A stretch of DNA of 64,000 bases, from positions 744,001-808,000 of the forward strand of contig OY751485.1 in NCBI GenBank assembly GCA_963565915.1, read 5' to 3'. Position numbers and translations under genes: made by a program. The DNA is from Entoloma clypeatum (Eukaryota; Basidiomycota; Agaricomycetes; Agaricales; Entolomataceae). The notes under the pieces are model-generated. The model was given only the letters and a program-made list of their open reading frames with translations, did not search any database and was not told the origin of the DNA. This document shows positions 32,033-41,448 of the stretch, in pieces; the stretch's first letter is position 1; the number at the start of each line of letters is the position of its first letter.

Positions 32033-32401
32033 ATGTCCAACATCACCGCCACCTCCACCGATGCTTCCGATATCAATCCCACCATCACCACCCTCATCGG
32101 TGAAGCGCTCTCCATGCGTGACCAGATCCATGCGCTCAAAACCTCCGTCGCCGACATCCTCCACCGGCAGATGCATATCCGCCTTCATACCCTCTCTGAT
32201 TTACCAACCGCCCCCACCGCTGAGGAGAAGCTCATCCTCAAAAACTATACCAACACCCTTGCTGTCGAAAACTGATGCCTTCGCCTCGCCGTTCGAGGTT
32301 TAGAGTTTGCCACGGCGGTAAACAATGAACTGATAAAGGATTGGGGTAACCAGGTTGACCCTGCCTGGGCCGATCCAAATGGCAACGATGGATGGGAGTA
32401 G
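32033..32401 (+). pseudogene. Extra ORF after pol in gypsy E (123 codons with one TGA)
   Basis: ATG at 32033 (MSNITATSTDASDIN) opens 80 codons. An in-frame TGA (32273-32275) is followed in the same frame by 42 codons (CLRLAVRGLEFATAVNN and on to NGNDGWE) and a TAG at 32399-32401. The predicted protein is acidic with a helical middle and no membrane segment, so it does not look like an envelope protein. I do not recognise a family. The continued frame after the TGA, with protein-like composition, suggests CGA-to-TGA decay of a real gene. It lies between pol and the polypurine tract. Confidence 0.55.
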
Positions 32402-32438
32402 GTAGTCTGTGAGGACACAGACCTTGAGGAGGGGAACA

Positions 32439-32757
32439 TGTTACGGACTAACGACTACGGACGTATGCGCTTACTTTTTCGCTTTTACTCATCGGCCCCC
32501 GCTTACACATATCGTATTATACTTTATTTCCTTTAGTATACTTCGCTCCCGCGCTGACTCGCTTTCCGCAGTCAGCTTACTCATTAGTGCATAGCCTTCC
32601 GCAGTTACTGACTCATTCGCTACCGCTCATAGTCAGTACTATATAAACCTCATGTACCATAGCTACATTCCTTAGATTTAGCAATCACATTGCTCTTCGC
32701 CTTTCCATCTTCCTGCATACTCTGCCCGAACCTTGGAACGGTTTGTTACGCATAACA
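32439..32757 (+). repeat. 3' LTR of gypsy E
   Basis: 319 bp, shorter version of the 5' LTR; followed by duplication TACTG. Confidence 0.95.
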
Positions 32758-32762
32758 TACTG

Positions 32763-32967
32763 AGCCTACATAGCACTCCTGAGACAAGTGGATTTTTTCT
32801 GATGTGGACAGGATGGTGAAACAGTTTTGATGAACATAGTCTCCAATGGACTCCATCATAATCTGTCAGACTCCTTACAAAAGTGTCCTTTTTTGAGTGG
32901 AATCCAACATAATCCATTCAAACTCCATTTTAAGTTTTGATTGATTCTCATAGGACATGATCTACCT
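32763..32967. other. Non-coding stretch
   Basis: About 200 bp with several CTCCAATGGACTCC/AATCCA-like words similar to 42080-42310. No gene or clear element end. Confidence 0.5.
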
Positions 32968-33421
32968 CAACATCACGATTTGATGGTATTATAAACCTGT
33001 GAAAGAGGGGGGGGGGGGGTTACACAGGCCTGTAGACCTAGAACATGCCTGAACTCACACACTGTCTGATAGTACCTTGGGATACAAAGAAGAAACTATG
33101 GAAAAAGATGAAGGGATGGTGAAATTATTGAGATCATTGTGCATGACAGCAAGCGCGCAGTACCCGAGCAACAGGGCGCGGCAGTGCCCGATCAGGGAAA
33201 GTTTTGTTGATGGGTGTTGATCACCCCTCATGATATGTGATGCATGTGATGGGCAGGTGTGAAAATGTCGGAGCACCTGAGGGACTCTTCTCAACAGGTA
33301 ATATTTGAGTTATTTCAACAATTATTGGCAGTGTGTGAGTTCAGGCGCAATCTAGGTCTACAGGCCTGTGTAACCCCCCCCCTCTTTCACAGGTTTATAA
33401 TACCATCAAATCGTGATGTTG
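32968..33421. mobile_element. MITE with ~95-bp inverted arms
   Basis: The left arm starts CAACATCACGATTTGATGG and includes AAACCTGTGAAAGAG, a run of G and CACAGGCCTGTAGACCTAG. The right arm (to 33421) is its inverted copy, and the centre is about 260 bp. No coding frame. I could not define a target duplication. The right end is followed by four GATCAGACTT units (33421-33460). Confidence 0.75.
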
Positions 33422-34333
33422 ATCAGACTTGATCAGACTTGATCAGACTTGATCAGACTCTGATGCAGTGGAACAAGGTTTGATTCCAGTGCTTCAATTG
33501 TAGTTTTTTGTTGAGACAAAAGGGGCCATGGCAAGAGTTGGGGGACAGGGGGGACCATGAGAAAACAGAAAATAAATTTATTACCCCCGCATAAGGCGGG
33601 GGATGTAATAGATACAAGATACAAAATAATAATAATTAATAACCTCCTGCATAAGGTGGGGGGAGGTACGAGGCAAGGGGGTATGGTACAACAGGGGAAG
33701 GGAGGGGGACATGGCGAGCATTGGCGGTACTAGGGCTGTGGTAGCATGAAGCGTGCAGGGCGCGATAAGGGTGCATGGGTCTGCAGCGAGTGTTCCCCGC
33801 TTGTGGTGACATGCAGGTGTCAGGGCGGGTGTGTCTGGATGCATCCTGTGACATGGCACGGCGGGAAGGGTAGTTGGGGCATTATGTGGTGGTTTGGTGA
33901 TATGGAATGGCAAGGGGAGGTGGACAGCAGCTGGGGTGTGCAGGCCGCTGTACGGGCACTACCTGTGGTGACATAGCAGCTGTCAGGGGTCAGGTGTGTG
34001 GCTGACATGTCTGGGGGTGTTTCTGGTTACCTTCCCTAATATGGGACAGCTAGGAGGGTTGGGTGGCATTTTGAGGAGATGGGGAGTGTGCCTGGAGTGA
34101 GGAGGGAGCGGTGGGTGGGGTCTGGGGGATTGTGCATGCAGGTGGAGAGGCAGGGCGATGGCAGTGGCAGGTGGAGGTGGTGGGAGGTGGCTGGATGGTG
34201 AGAGGTGGGTATAGTGGCTGGTGATGCCCCAGGTGTCAGGTGGGGGTCAAGGGGCGCTTACCCAGGTCGTGACATGGCACAGAGGATCAGGCATGTGGCT
34301 GATGTGTCTGGGGCATTGTTGTGGCAAGGTGGG
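33422..34333. other. Repeat-rich non-coding stretch
   Basis: Starts with tandem GATCAGACTT, then G-rich sequence with many GTGACATGGCA and GGTGTCAGG words. Similar words recur near 41750-41940. No convincing gene. Confidence 0.5.
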
Positions 34334-34929
34334 TAGTGTTTAAAGGTCCAGTTTGGTCCGGTTTTTGATCCTCAAAATTTAGAGACCAAGACCGAGACTG
34401 ATTTTTCGGTTCACATGATCTCGAAAAAACTGAACCAGACCATGTGAAACCGGTCATACCGGTTCTGTTTCTCAGATAGAATGAAACCAAGACCGGTTCA
34501 GACCGGTCTTCACCTGCAGTTGGTATACTCACCAACCGTGGTGTGTTTTTTGAGTTTTTGATGATTGTTTGACTTTATTTGGGTTTTTGATATCAAAGAA
34601 TCATGAAAAAATTCAAGATTGGACCGCAGTTCGTCAGTATACCAACTCCGGTTTTTTTTAAAGAAATTTTTGATATCAGAAATTGGTCAAAGAATCACTG
34701 AAAAACTCGGAGTTTAACTGCAGTTGGTGAGTATACCAACTGTGGGTGACCTTTGGTCAACATCAGGAAAAACACAAAATGTAAATATAACTGTATTGCA
34801 CTGAATTATCCGAACTTTGGTATAATATGACAAATTGCGCCAATTATGTCAAACCAGCCAATTTAACTCTTGGGTTCGGATAATCTAGACATACTTGCAT
34901 AATATAGTATCTATTTCGCAAGATATAGG

Positions 34930-35244
34930 ATGTTTCTAGCCCGTGAAAGAGTCAATAAAGTGCTCCAAAGCTCAATATTAACACACTTTAGGAGAGGATT
35001 CCAACGACATTTTCAGCTGACCATGCACATTCAAGAAGGCAAACGACTTCAATTGACACGTCTACGTAGCACACAGATCTACGTAATTAACAAAGCTAGA
35101 TGGGCATGGCATGAACTTGCGTCCCTCAGCGAGCTCGTCAAGCACTGGACATCTGTCCCCAGACAAATTGAATACATTGCGAAGTGCACGAAGGATAGCA
35201 GGGTGATGGAAGAGCTTTGCAGGATGTATGGAGCCATCCTATGA
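34930..35244 (+). CDS. Small basic ORF inside the nested DNA element, unknown
   Basis: ATG start (MFLARERVNKVLQSS), 104 codons, rich in Arg/Lys, His and hydrophobic residues in a helical pattern, ending RMYGAIL. It is followed soon by GTAAG, so an intron is possible. No motif recognised. It could be a captured host fragment or a remnant of the element's own gene; it could also be chance. Confidence 0.3.
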   Translation: MFLARERVNKVLQSSILTHFRRGFQRHFQLTMHIQEGKRLQLTRLRSTQIYVINKARWAWHELASLSELVKHWTSVPRQIEYIAKCTKDSRVMEELCRMYGAIL

Positions 35245-35388
35245 TAAATCAAGTAAGATACATCATATCTGGGTGCAGTGGGGATACTTACCTTGCGCCA
35301 AGCATAAATACAGGTACTAACATGCTAGTTTGAATCACGCACTATAAAGAGAATGATCAAATCAGAAGGGAGGCAAGTGCATGTTTGT

Positions 35389-35829
35389 TTACGGTAAGGC
35401 ATTGAATCGGTTGGTCTGTGTACTGAAGAGCGCGCTGGTTGACTCAGGCGTGCCACAGGTGTGGACAGGGAGCCTTGTGCCACTCCTCTTCATTGGCGAT
35501 GTGTGTTCTAGTTGTTCATGGATTAGTAATGTTGAAGCATGAATGGCAAGAAAGAAAACGGACTTTAACAAGGGAACACCTGCGTCGTGATCGAGGATGT
35601 GGAGGTCCCTAGAGTTTTCATGTGTAATGTCGTGGAATCCAAAGGGCATGCAATCACATGCATTGGAAATTTGGGGAGCAGCTCGATGGCGACAGCAGGA
35701 CCTCTGGTCTACGACCCTGGACATGTGAGCACTGAGGACGGGTTCATGGCTAGGTTCTATCACTGTAAGGTAGGTTGGAGGGGTGCAGGGATGGATTGTT
35801 TTCAAAACTTACCGGATAGCAAATGGTAG
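35389..35829. other. Overlapping frames of unknown meaning
   Basis: A 138-codon frame on the - strand (35389-35805) and an 80-codon frame on the + strand (35587-35829) overlap. Neither contains a motif I know. One of them may belong to cargo of the surrounding element. Confidence 0.25.
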
Positions 35830-36562
35830 GCGTGGAGGGAAAGGTATGGGCAAGAAGGAGGGAGAAGATGGTGGTTGGGAACGAAAATTGATCACAGCCA
35901 AACAGCAACCAAACATTCAACAAAGTTCCGGCGGGGTTTGAAATGACTTCGCGCAACTTTCAACATTTCAACTGCAACAACCGCTTCCACCCACCGCCCA
36001 CAGTGCCCATCATGCGAAGCGAAACATTTTAAACAGGTTGGACATGTCATCCGCGTGCTAGCATACATATTCAATGAACTTGTTTATTGAATATTTATTG
36101 AAATTCATGTTTATTGTTCTTGTTCGAGACTTTCTCATTTTAAGAATACTCATTTTAAGTCTGTGAAGTTGTACAAATATACTAAATTATCCCTGGCCTC
36201 GTAAATGTGGTGATATCATGTATAAAGTAGTCTATTTCGCAACATCCGCATAATTTAGCAAAATTGACATTTTCGATTTTTCCTGATGAAAGACTGGTTT
36301 AAACCGGTTCAAACCGGTTTTTTAGCAGTCACTGAAAATCCTGAAAAAAGACGAACTGGAAACTGGTTGTGATCCGAAACCTTAAAGACCGAGACCGGTG
36401 GTCCAGTCTTTCACTGGTTCCATCTGGTCTCAGTCTGAAACCAACAAAAGTAAACTGGACCTCGAAACACTAAAGGTGGGGAGGGTGGTTGGGGCATTGT
36501 AGGATATAGCATGACGAGGGCAGCTGGGGGAGGTCGGTAGGTGGCGAGGCATCCTTCAGCGT

Positions 36563-38714
36563 CAGTGTTCAAGGGTTTGGTTTGGTTCAGTTTTTTGCCT
36601 CCGAGAGGGATGGACCGAGACCGAGACCGGTCTTTCAATACGACAAAAACGTAAAAAACCGGACCGGTCCGTACAGGACCGGTCCATCGCACCCACAGAG
36701 GGTGGACCGAACCGGTCTGCACTGGTCTGAACCGGTTTTGTATTATATATTGTGTCTAAATATATACATGCTGTATGTAATGTCAGCACGCAAGTTAGGC
36801 ACGAAAGGGGGGGGCTGTTGGGCACGGGTCGTGGCAGCTGGGCACAAGAGGGGGCCGTAGGGCTTGAAGGAAACATGTTGTGACGAAAGGGTGTCGTTGG
36901 GGGCAAGAGAGGGCCGTGGGGCACGAGAAGGTGCTGTTGGGCGTCAGAGAGGGCTGTTGGGCACTAGTAAGGGCAGGACGCCATTGGGCATGAGTGGGAG
37001 GCCGTTGGGCGCTAGAGGGAGCTGTTTGAGGGTGTTGGGCGTGAGTTGCAGTTGTTGGGCGTGAGTGGACATGGTTGGGCGTTAGAGGGAGCTGTTGGGC
37101 ACGTTGGGCGCGAGTGGACGCCGTTGGGCATGAGTGGGAGGCAGTTGGGCATTAGAGGGGGCCGTTGGGTGTTAGTCGACCCCATTGGGCGCTATAGGGG
37201 GTTGTTGTGCACGAGGGGCAGGCATTGGGGGGGGGGAAGTGGCTGGGTGGAGTGAAGGTGGGGGATAAAAAAAGTGTGGGAACGTTGGGCTGGCTGTCGA
37301 CATATGTATGGTTTGACTTTCGGCAATTGCCGAGAGTGCTTGGCATCAATGCTGAGCAACACGCGTCATTGAAACTCGCGCCTTCGATGCCCAATCCATG
37401 GCACTGTAAGTCCTAAAAATAGTTTGTAACTTATGTAGAGATACTTAGAAGCTAATAGTAAGCATATAACCAGTTAAATATATGAGCTATGTAGGTAGAA
37501 TTCTGAAATGATGCATTAAAACAATGGCATACTGTAAATCGTGATCAACAGGGCATCATCATGGGTTTTCTCAAACACAAAAACAACCTTTTCTTACTTC
37601 CTCCCTTCCACAACCACTGTAGTCTATATGTACTGTTTATATACCATTGTCACATTGTATGTAAATCTTCTCAGACCATTCAAATCAAGCCCAAGGACTT
37701 AATAAGATGAATAGAAGCAAAATAGGTCGAAAATTTGACCAAAAGTTTTTGTTTCAGCTTTGGATTCTCCTCATTCAGGGGACCTCACAGCACATCTGTT
37801 TTTCAAATTTGGTGCACTCATTATGGAGATATAACACTTTTACTGAAATATGCACATTTCATCATTTCTATCTTATCTAGAGATCTAAAAATTATACAAG
37901 GTGTTTCAGAAGATGAATCCATATATATTGATGAGTTCTATCATGTTAAACTATTATTAGATCATGAGGAAGGCACCGCGCGCGCCTGCACAATGCATTT
38001 GCACATTGTTTAGCGTTGTTTGGTGTAAAGCGTCGCATCGCTATATGCTCAAATCCGTGGCGAAAATTCATAAAATAAATACATATTTATTGACATATGA
38101 TACTCTACTATATAATTGATATAGTCTGTAAGCTTACTTCCTCCTGTGTAGCCATATTAAGGAGAAATGCGATGTTTTTTGAGTTTGTTTACATATATTT
38201 GACACATTTGATGCGCGCGTGTCACGCATCATCCAACGTCGAATCGACGCATCCACCCATTGCTCGCTCCGCAATGAGAGGCATGCAGATATAACAAAAA
38301 TAACACTGTAATCATATGTTTTAGCTATGTTTTCACCATGTTTCACTCAATTCTTAACCTTTGTGACTCTGAGCAAGAGTTTATATACAAGCTAGAAATG
38401 TATTCCACTCAGTTGTAGCTTCAAAACAAGCCTTGGACCGATGAAATTGGACTATAAACATCTAGAATATTATGCAGATTACTGAAAAATCTCCAAAAAT
38501 TGTAGAATATTAGGGGGGGGGGTTGGAGGTGTTTCCCAAAGGGCAAAAAGACCGGTCTTTTTGCGGTCTAAGTCAAAAAAGAAATCTAGACTGAACTGCA
38601 GGCTAAATTTTCTAAAATGTATAGACCTTAGAGCGCGGTTCAGTCCAACGTGGTCTATTTTTCAGTTCAGTTCAGTCTGGTTCAGGTCTATGTAGACTGA
38701 ACCTTCGAACACTA
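36563..38714. mobile_element. hAT-type element, third (duplication TTCAGCGT)
   Basis: Ends CAGTGTTCAAGGGTTTGG and, inverted, ACCTTCGAACACTA. The flanks carry a perfect 8-bp duplication TTCAGCGT (36555-36562, 38715-38722). 2.15 kb with no transposase. It holds a GTTGGGCGC/CCAACGGCC-type array (36790-37220), a segment that is the inverted counterpart of 25230-26100, and a GCGCGC-rich part (37975-38270). Confidence 0.8.
36790..37220. repeat. Degenerate GTTGGGCnnnAG minisatellite
   Basis: About 15-20 irregular units of roughly 20-30 bp built on GTTGGGC followed by GTTAGAGGG or GAGTGGACG. Related arrays lie at 25975-26220 and 39055-39310 in the opposite orientation. Confidence 0.75.
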
Positions 38715-38722
38715 TTCAGCGT

Positions 38723-39312
38723 GAGTCTTTGTGTCTGTCAGTGCATGGGTAACAAAGATGGAGGTGGGCTTACTCATTGCAGCCGATGATGCCAGGTGTG
38801 GTCAGCAGTGACACTCAGTAATAAAAAATTCAGATGTTTAGTCAAACAAAGAGACTTTAGTCAGATAATGTTCAGATCGGGTCAGAACACAGCTTATATC
38901 TGACCAAAGGTTTGACCAAGGGTCAGGTCAGTGAATAGTCAAACCTTTAGTCAGAGTACTATGCCATTTACTTAGGATGTGTAGATTTACCTTGCAAGAT
39001 TGAATATTGTCCTGCAAAGTCACATGCCTTTGTTGATCGTTGATCAACCATGTTACGGTTGTTTTCTGCATCCAACGACTGCCCCTTGCACCCAACATCT
39101 TCCACTCACATCAAACAACTGCCTCTCGTGTCCAACAGTTTCCACTTGTGCCAACGATGGCCCCTTGCACCCAACAGCCTCCAACAGCCGCCCCTCATGT
39201 CCAACAGCCGTTCCCACAACCAATGACTACCCCTCACGCCAAACGGCCCCTCTCATTCCCAACGGTGTCCTCTTGGCACCCAACGGCATCCCTTTTGGCC
39301 CAACGGCATCCT
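38723..39312. other. Non-coding stretch with CCAACGGCC array
   Basis: 38820-38960 has many AGTCAAAC/GGTCAGA words. 39055-39310 is an array of CCAACnGCCnCCCCTC units. No gene. Confidence 0.55.
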
Positions 39313-39855
39313 TGTCATAACCATATGATTCACATCTGACTTATCCGACGACTCCGACGATTCATCCACTCCGACATCCGCTCCAACAACATTCTATTTA
39401 TATTTGATTATACTTCTACTACGTAACATCTCAATCATACTTACAAGTAGACATATGTTGTTCACTTTTCATTTGCTACTCTCCATACTCCGAATGTTCC
39501 AATGGTCAACTCTGATATCTGCACATCACTTATAGTAATGCTAATCATTCTAGTCTACTATAAATAGTGTACAAACCTGTCATAAAACCTCAGTTCAAAT
39601 ATCATATGTTACACCTCATTCGCATCCGTCTCTACTTGCTTTTGAGCATTCTCTCCATCACCTCCGCTCATCCGCTCATCCGCTCATCTGACATCCACCA
39701 ATCCAAAATTGAGGACCATGTCAAAGAGTGGGGCACAATGCACAAGTTGAAGCCAGGTCCTTTCTGCCAACGTCGCACTTATTGCATCCACTCCTCCGCT
39801 ACTCCGCTCCGACTCGTCCGACGCTTTCTGACATTGAGAAAAACGCTATGTGACA
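39313..39855 (+). repeat. 5' LTR of gypsy F
   Basis: Ends TGTCATAACC and TATGTGACA (inverted TGTCA/TGACA). The right boundary is fixed by the primer site, the left by the TGTCA match. No second copy in the window to confirm it. Confidence 0.65.
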
Positions 39856-39868
39856 GTATATTTGAACT
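39559..39868 (+). promoter_or_regulatory. Gypsy F TATA box, predicted RNA start and self-primer site
   Basis: TATAAATA at 39559-39566; AGTTCAAATAT at 39592-39602; perfect 11-nt complement ATATTTGAACT at 39858-39868, two bases inside the LTR. Confidence 0.65.
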
Positions 39869-39906
39869 ACCACCATTCTTTGATTTACCCAACAACCTCT
39901 ACCCAC

Positions 39907-41182
39907 ATGTCTCAAACCCGTAATACAGTTCAAACAACTAGGACTGCTCAGGCAGCAGGAGAACATTCATCATCCACACCACACTCTGCTTTTCTTCGAG
40001 GAACATGCAATGTAACCATTACCCCTCGAGGAGCCACAGCATCATCATCCGCTCCTACCCCCAGACCATCCGTTCCTCCGCCTTCTTCCGACTCTCAGCT
40101 CCCACCACTTCCTGCCAGTCCTCCACTAAACCCACCAACGGAACCCTCCGCACCTCTAAATTCTGGCTTATTTGGTGGACCTCCAGGAGGATCTCCTCCT
40201 CCCTCCGACGGTAGTTTACATGGAGATTTGGACGACTCTGATTCCAATCCAGATCAGGAACCCAATCTAGCTGAAGCCATTCTGCTCATGACCAAAGAGT
40301 TGAAACGTCGTGATACAAAGAAGAAAAAGTCGTATGCCAACGAACCGGATACCTTCGATGGATCCAATCCGCGCAAACTCTCCGCATTCATTTTACAATG
40401 CAAACTTTACTTCTCCGACAATGACAACTTCGACTCAGAACATTCCAAAGTCAACTTTGCCATGTCTTACTTCCGAGGCACAGCACTCGAATTTTTTGAA
40501 CCCTTCATTCTTGACGATGATGAACCCAATTGGCGGCGTTCTTTCCCCGAGTTCGTCTGACTTCTCCGCTCCGAGTTTGGTACCACTGACCCTCAGGGCG
40601 AAGCTGAAGAACAGTTGGACAACCTACGGATGAAGGAAAATCAAAAGATATTGAAGTACAACATTGAATTCCAATGTCTTGCTACCAAGACTGACTGGGA
40701 TGAAAACTCCCTCCGACACTGCTACTACGTCGGACTTCCGGATCAAGGACATCCTCTCCCAACAACCCAAGATCAAGTCTTTACCAGACCTACAATCCAT
40801 GGCTCATACTATTGATGCTCGCTACTGGGAACGTCAACGAGAGAAATCCAGAACCGATAAACCCACTCCCAAGTCCAACAAGAAACAATCCGCTCCAAAC
40901 CAATCCACTGCACAAACATCATCAACCAAACCCTCCGCTCCCGCTACCACTTCCGCTCTGAAACCCAACCTCTCCAGTAAAATAGGCAAAGACGGCAAAC
41001 TGACGTATCAAGAACGCAAACGTCATTTCGATAATAACCTTTGCTTATTCTGTGGTAGTGTCGGACACACTGTCAAGGACTGTCCCAAGTCCACCTCCTC
41101 CGCTTCCAAGGCTAAAGGGAAAGCCGCCCAAGTCAGCACTCAAGCCAAGGAAAAAGGTAAGGAGATTGAGTCAAAAAAATAG
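39907..41182 (+). pseudogene. Gypsy F gag
   Basis: ATG at 39907 (MSQTRNTVQTTRTAQ), Ser/Pro-rich N-terminus, capsid-like region beginning near 40330 (EPDTFDGSNPRKLSAFI), in-frame TGA at 40558-40560 in EFV-LLRSEFGT, frameshift near 40740 in VGLPD, zinc knuckle CLFCGSVGHTVKDC near 41045 and a Lys/Ala-rich tail. Family knowledge: this capsid type is common in basidiomycete gypsy elements. Confidence 0.82.
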
Positions 41183-41448
41183 GCAGTGGTCCTCATGAAG
41201 CACAGTCTGAGGACTGCATTGACTCTCTCCGTGCCTCCACTCCCATCCAACTTAACGTGTCCGCTCTCTCCGATCCGAACTCTTTACATATCAATATCTC
41301 ATCTTCTTTTTTCTCTTCAGATTCTGTCCCAGCACTTATTGATTCAGGATCTACCCACTGTTTTATTGACAATAACGTTTCCTCCGCTTATGATCTTCCG
41401 ACCTCCGCTATTCCGCCTTTAGAACCACACGTATTAGTATGCCACTAA
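41183..41448 (+). pseudogene. Gypsy F protease (start of pol)
   Basis: The frame at 41257-41448 contains VPALIDSGSTHCFID, the aspartic protease active site with intact DSG. Coding stops after PLEPHVLVCH and no RT follows, so pol is truncated here. Confidence 0.78.

Larger units (their letters stand above)
26237..32757 (+). mobile_element. Gypsy E chromovirus, full length (duplication TACTG)
   Basis: 6.5 kb. LTRs at 26237-26606 and 32439-32757 start TGTTACGGACTAACG and end ACGCATAACA. Flanks carry TACTG at 26232-26236 and 32758-32762. gag, an uninterrupted 1202-codon pol frame and a further ORF after pol are present. A purine-rich tract (GAGGAGGGGAACA) precedes the 3' LTR. Apart from a length difference in a small tandem repeat the LTRs are almost the same, so the insertion is young. 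Confidence 0.95.
34761..36288. mobile_element. Nested DNA element with CATCAGGAAAAA inverted ends
   Basis: Ends CATCAGGAAAAA and TTTTTCCTGATG, with imperfect inverted similarity extending to about 25 bp, and subterminal CTATTTCGCAA repeated at both ends. Comparison with the empty site at about 3945 gives a 2-bp duplication, AA. No transposase is recognised. It carries a 104-codon ORF (34930-35244) and other frames on both strands. Superfamily unclear. Confidence 0.65.
34334..36472. mobile_element. hAT-type MITE, second copy, with a nested element
   Basis: Same ends as the copy at 3756-4369 but in the opposite orientation: TAGTGTTTAAAGGTCCAGTT and, inverted, AACTGGACCTCGAAACACTA. Perfect 8-bp duplication AAGGTGGG at 34326-34333 and 36473-36480. 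The same three AGTTGGTATAC palindromes are present. A 1528-bp insert (34761-36288) separates GGTCAA from AAGACTGG, which are continuous in the other copy. Confidence 0.9.
39313..41448 (+). mobile_element. Gypsy F, 5' part only
   Basis: A 543-bp LTR (39313-39855), primer site, gag and protease, then similarity ends at about 41448 without RT. The 3' part is lost, so it is a truncated copy. Confidence 0.78.

Noticed and set aside
33000..33460. Short direct and inverted repeats suggesting CRISPR
   Set aside because: A eukaryotic MITE and a 10-bp tandem repeat; no repeat-spacer pattern.
34930..35829. Transposase for the CATCAGG-ended element
   Set aside because: The ORFs are short and show no DDE/D motif or known DNA-binding domain.
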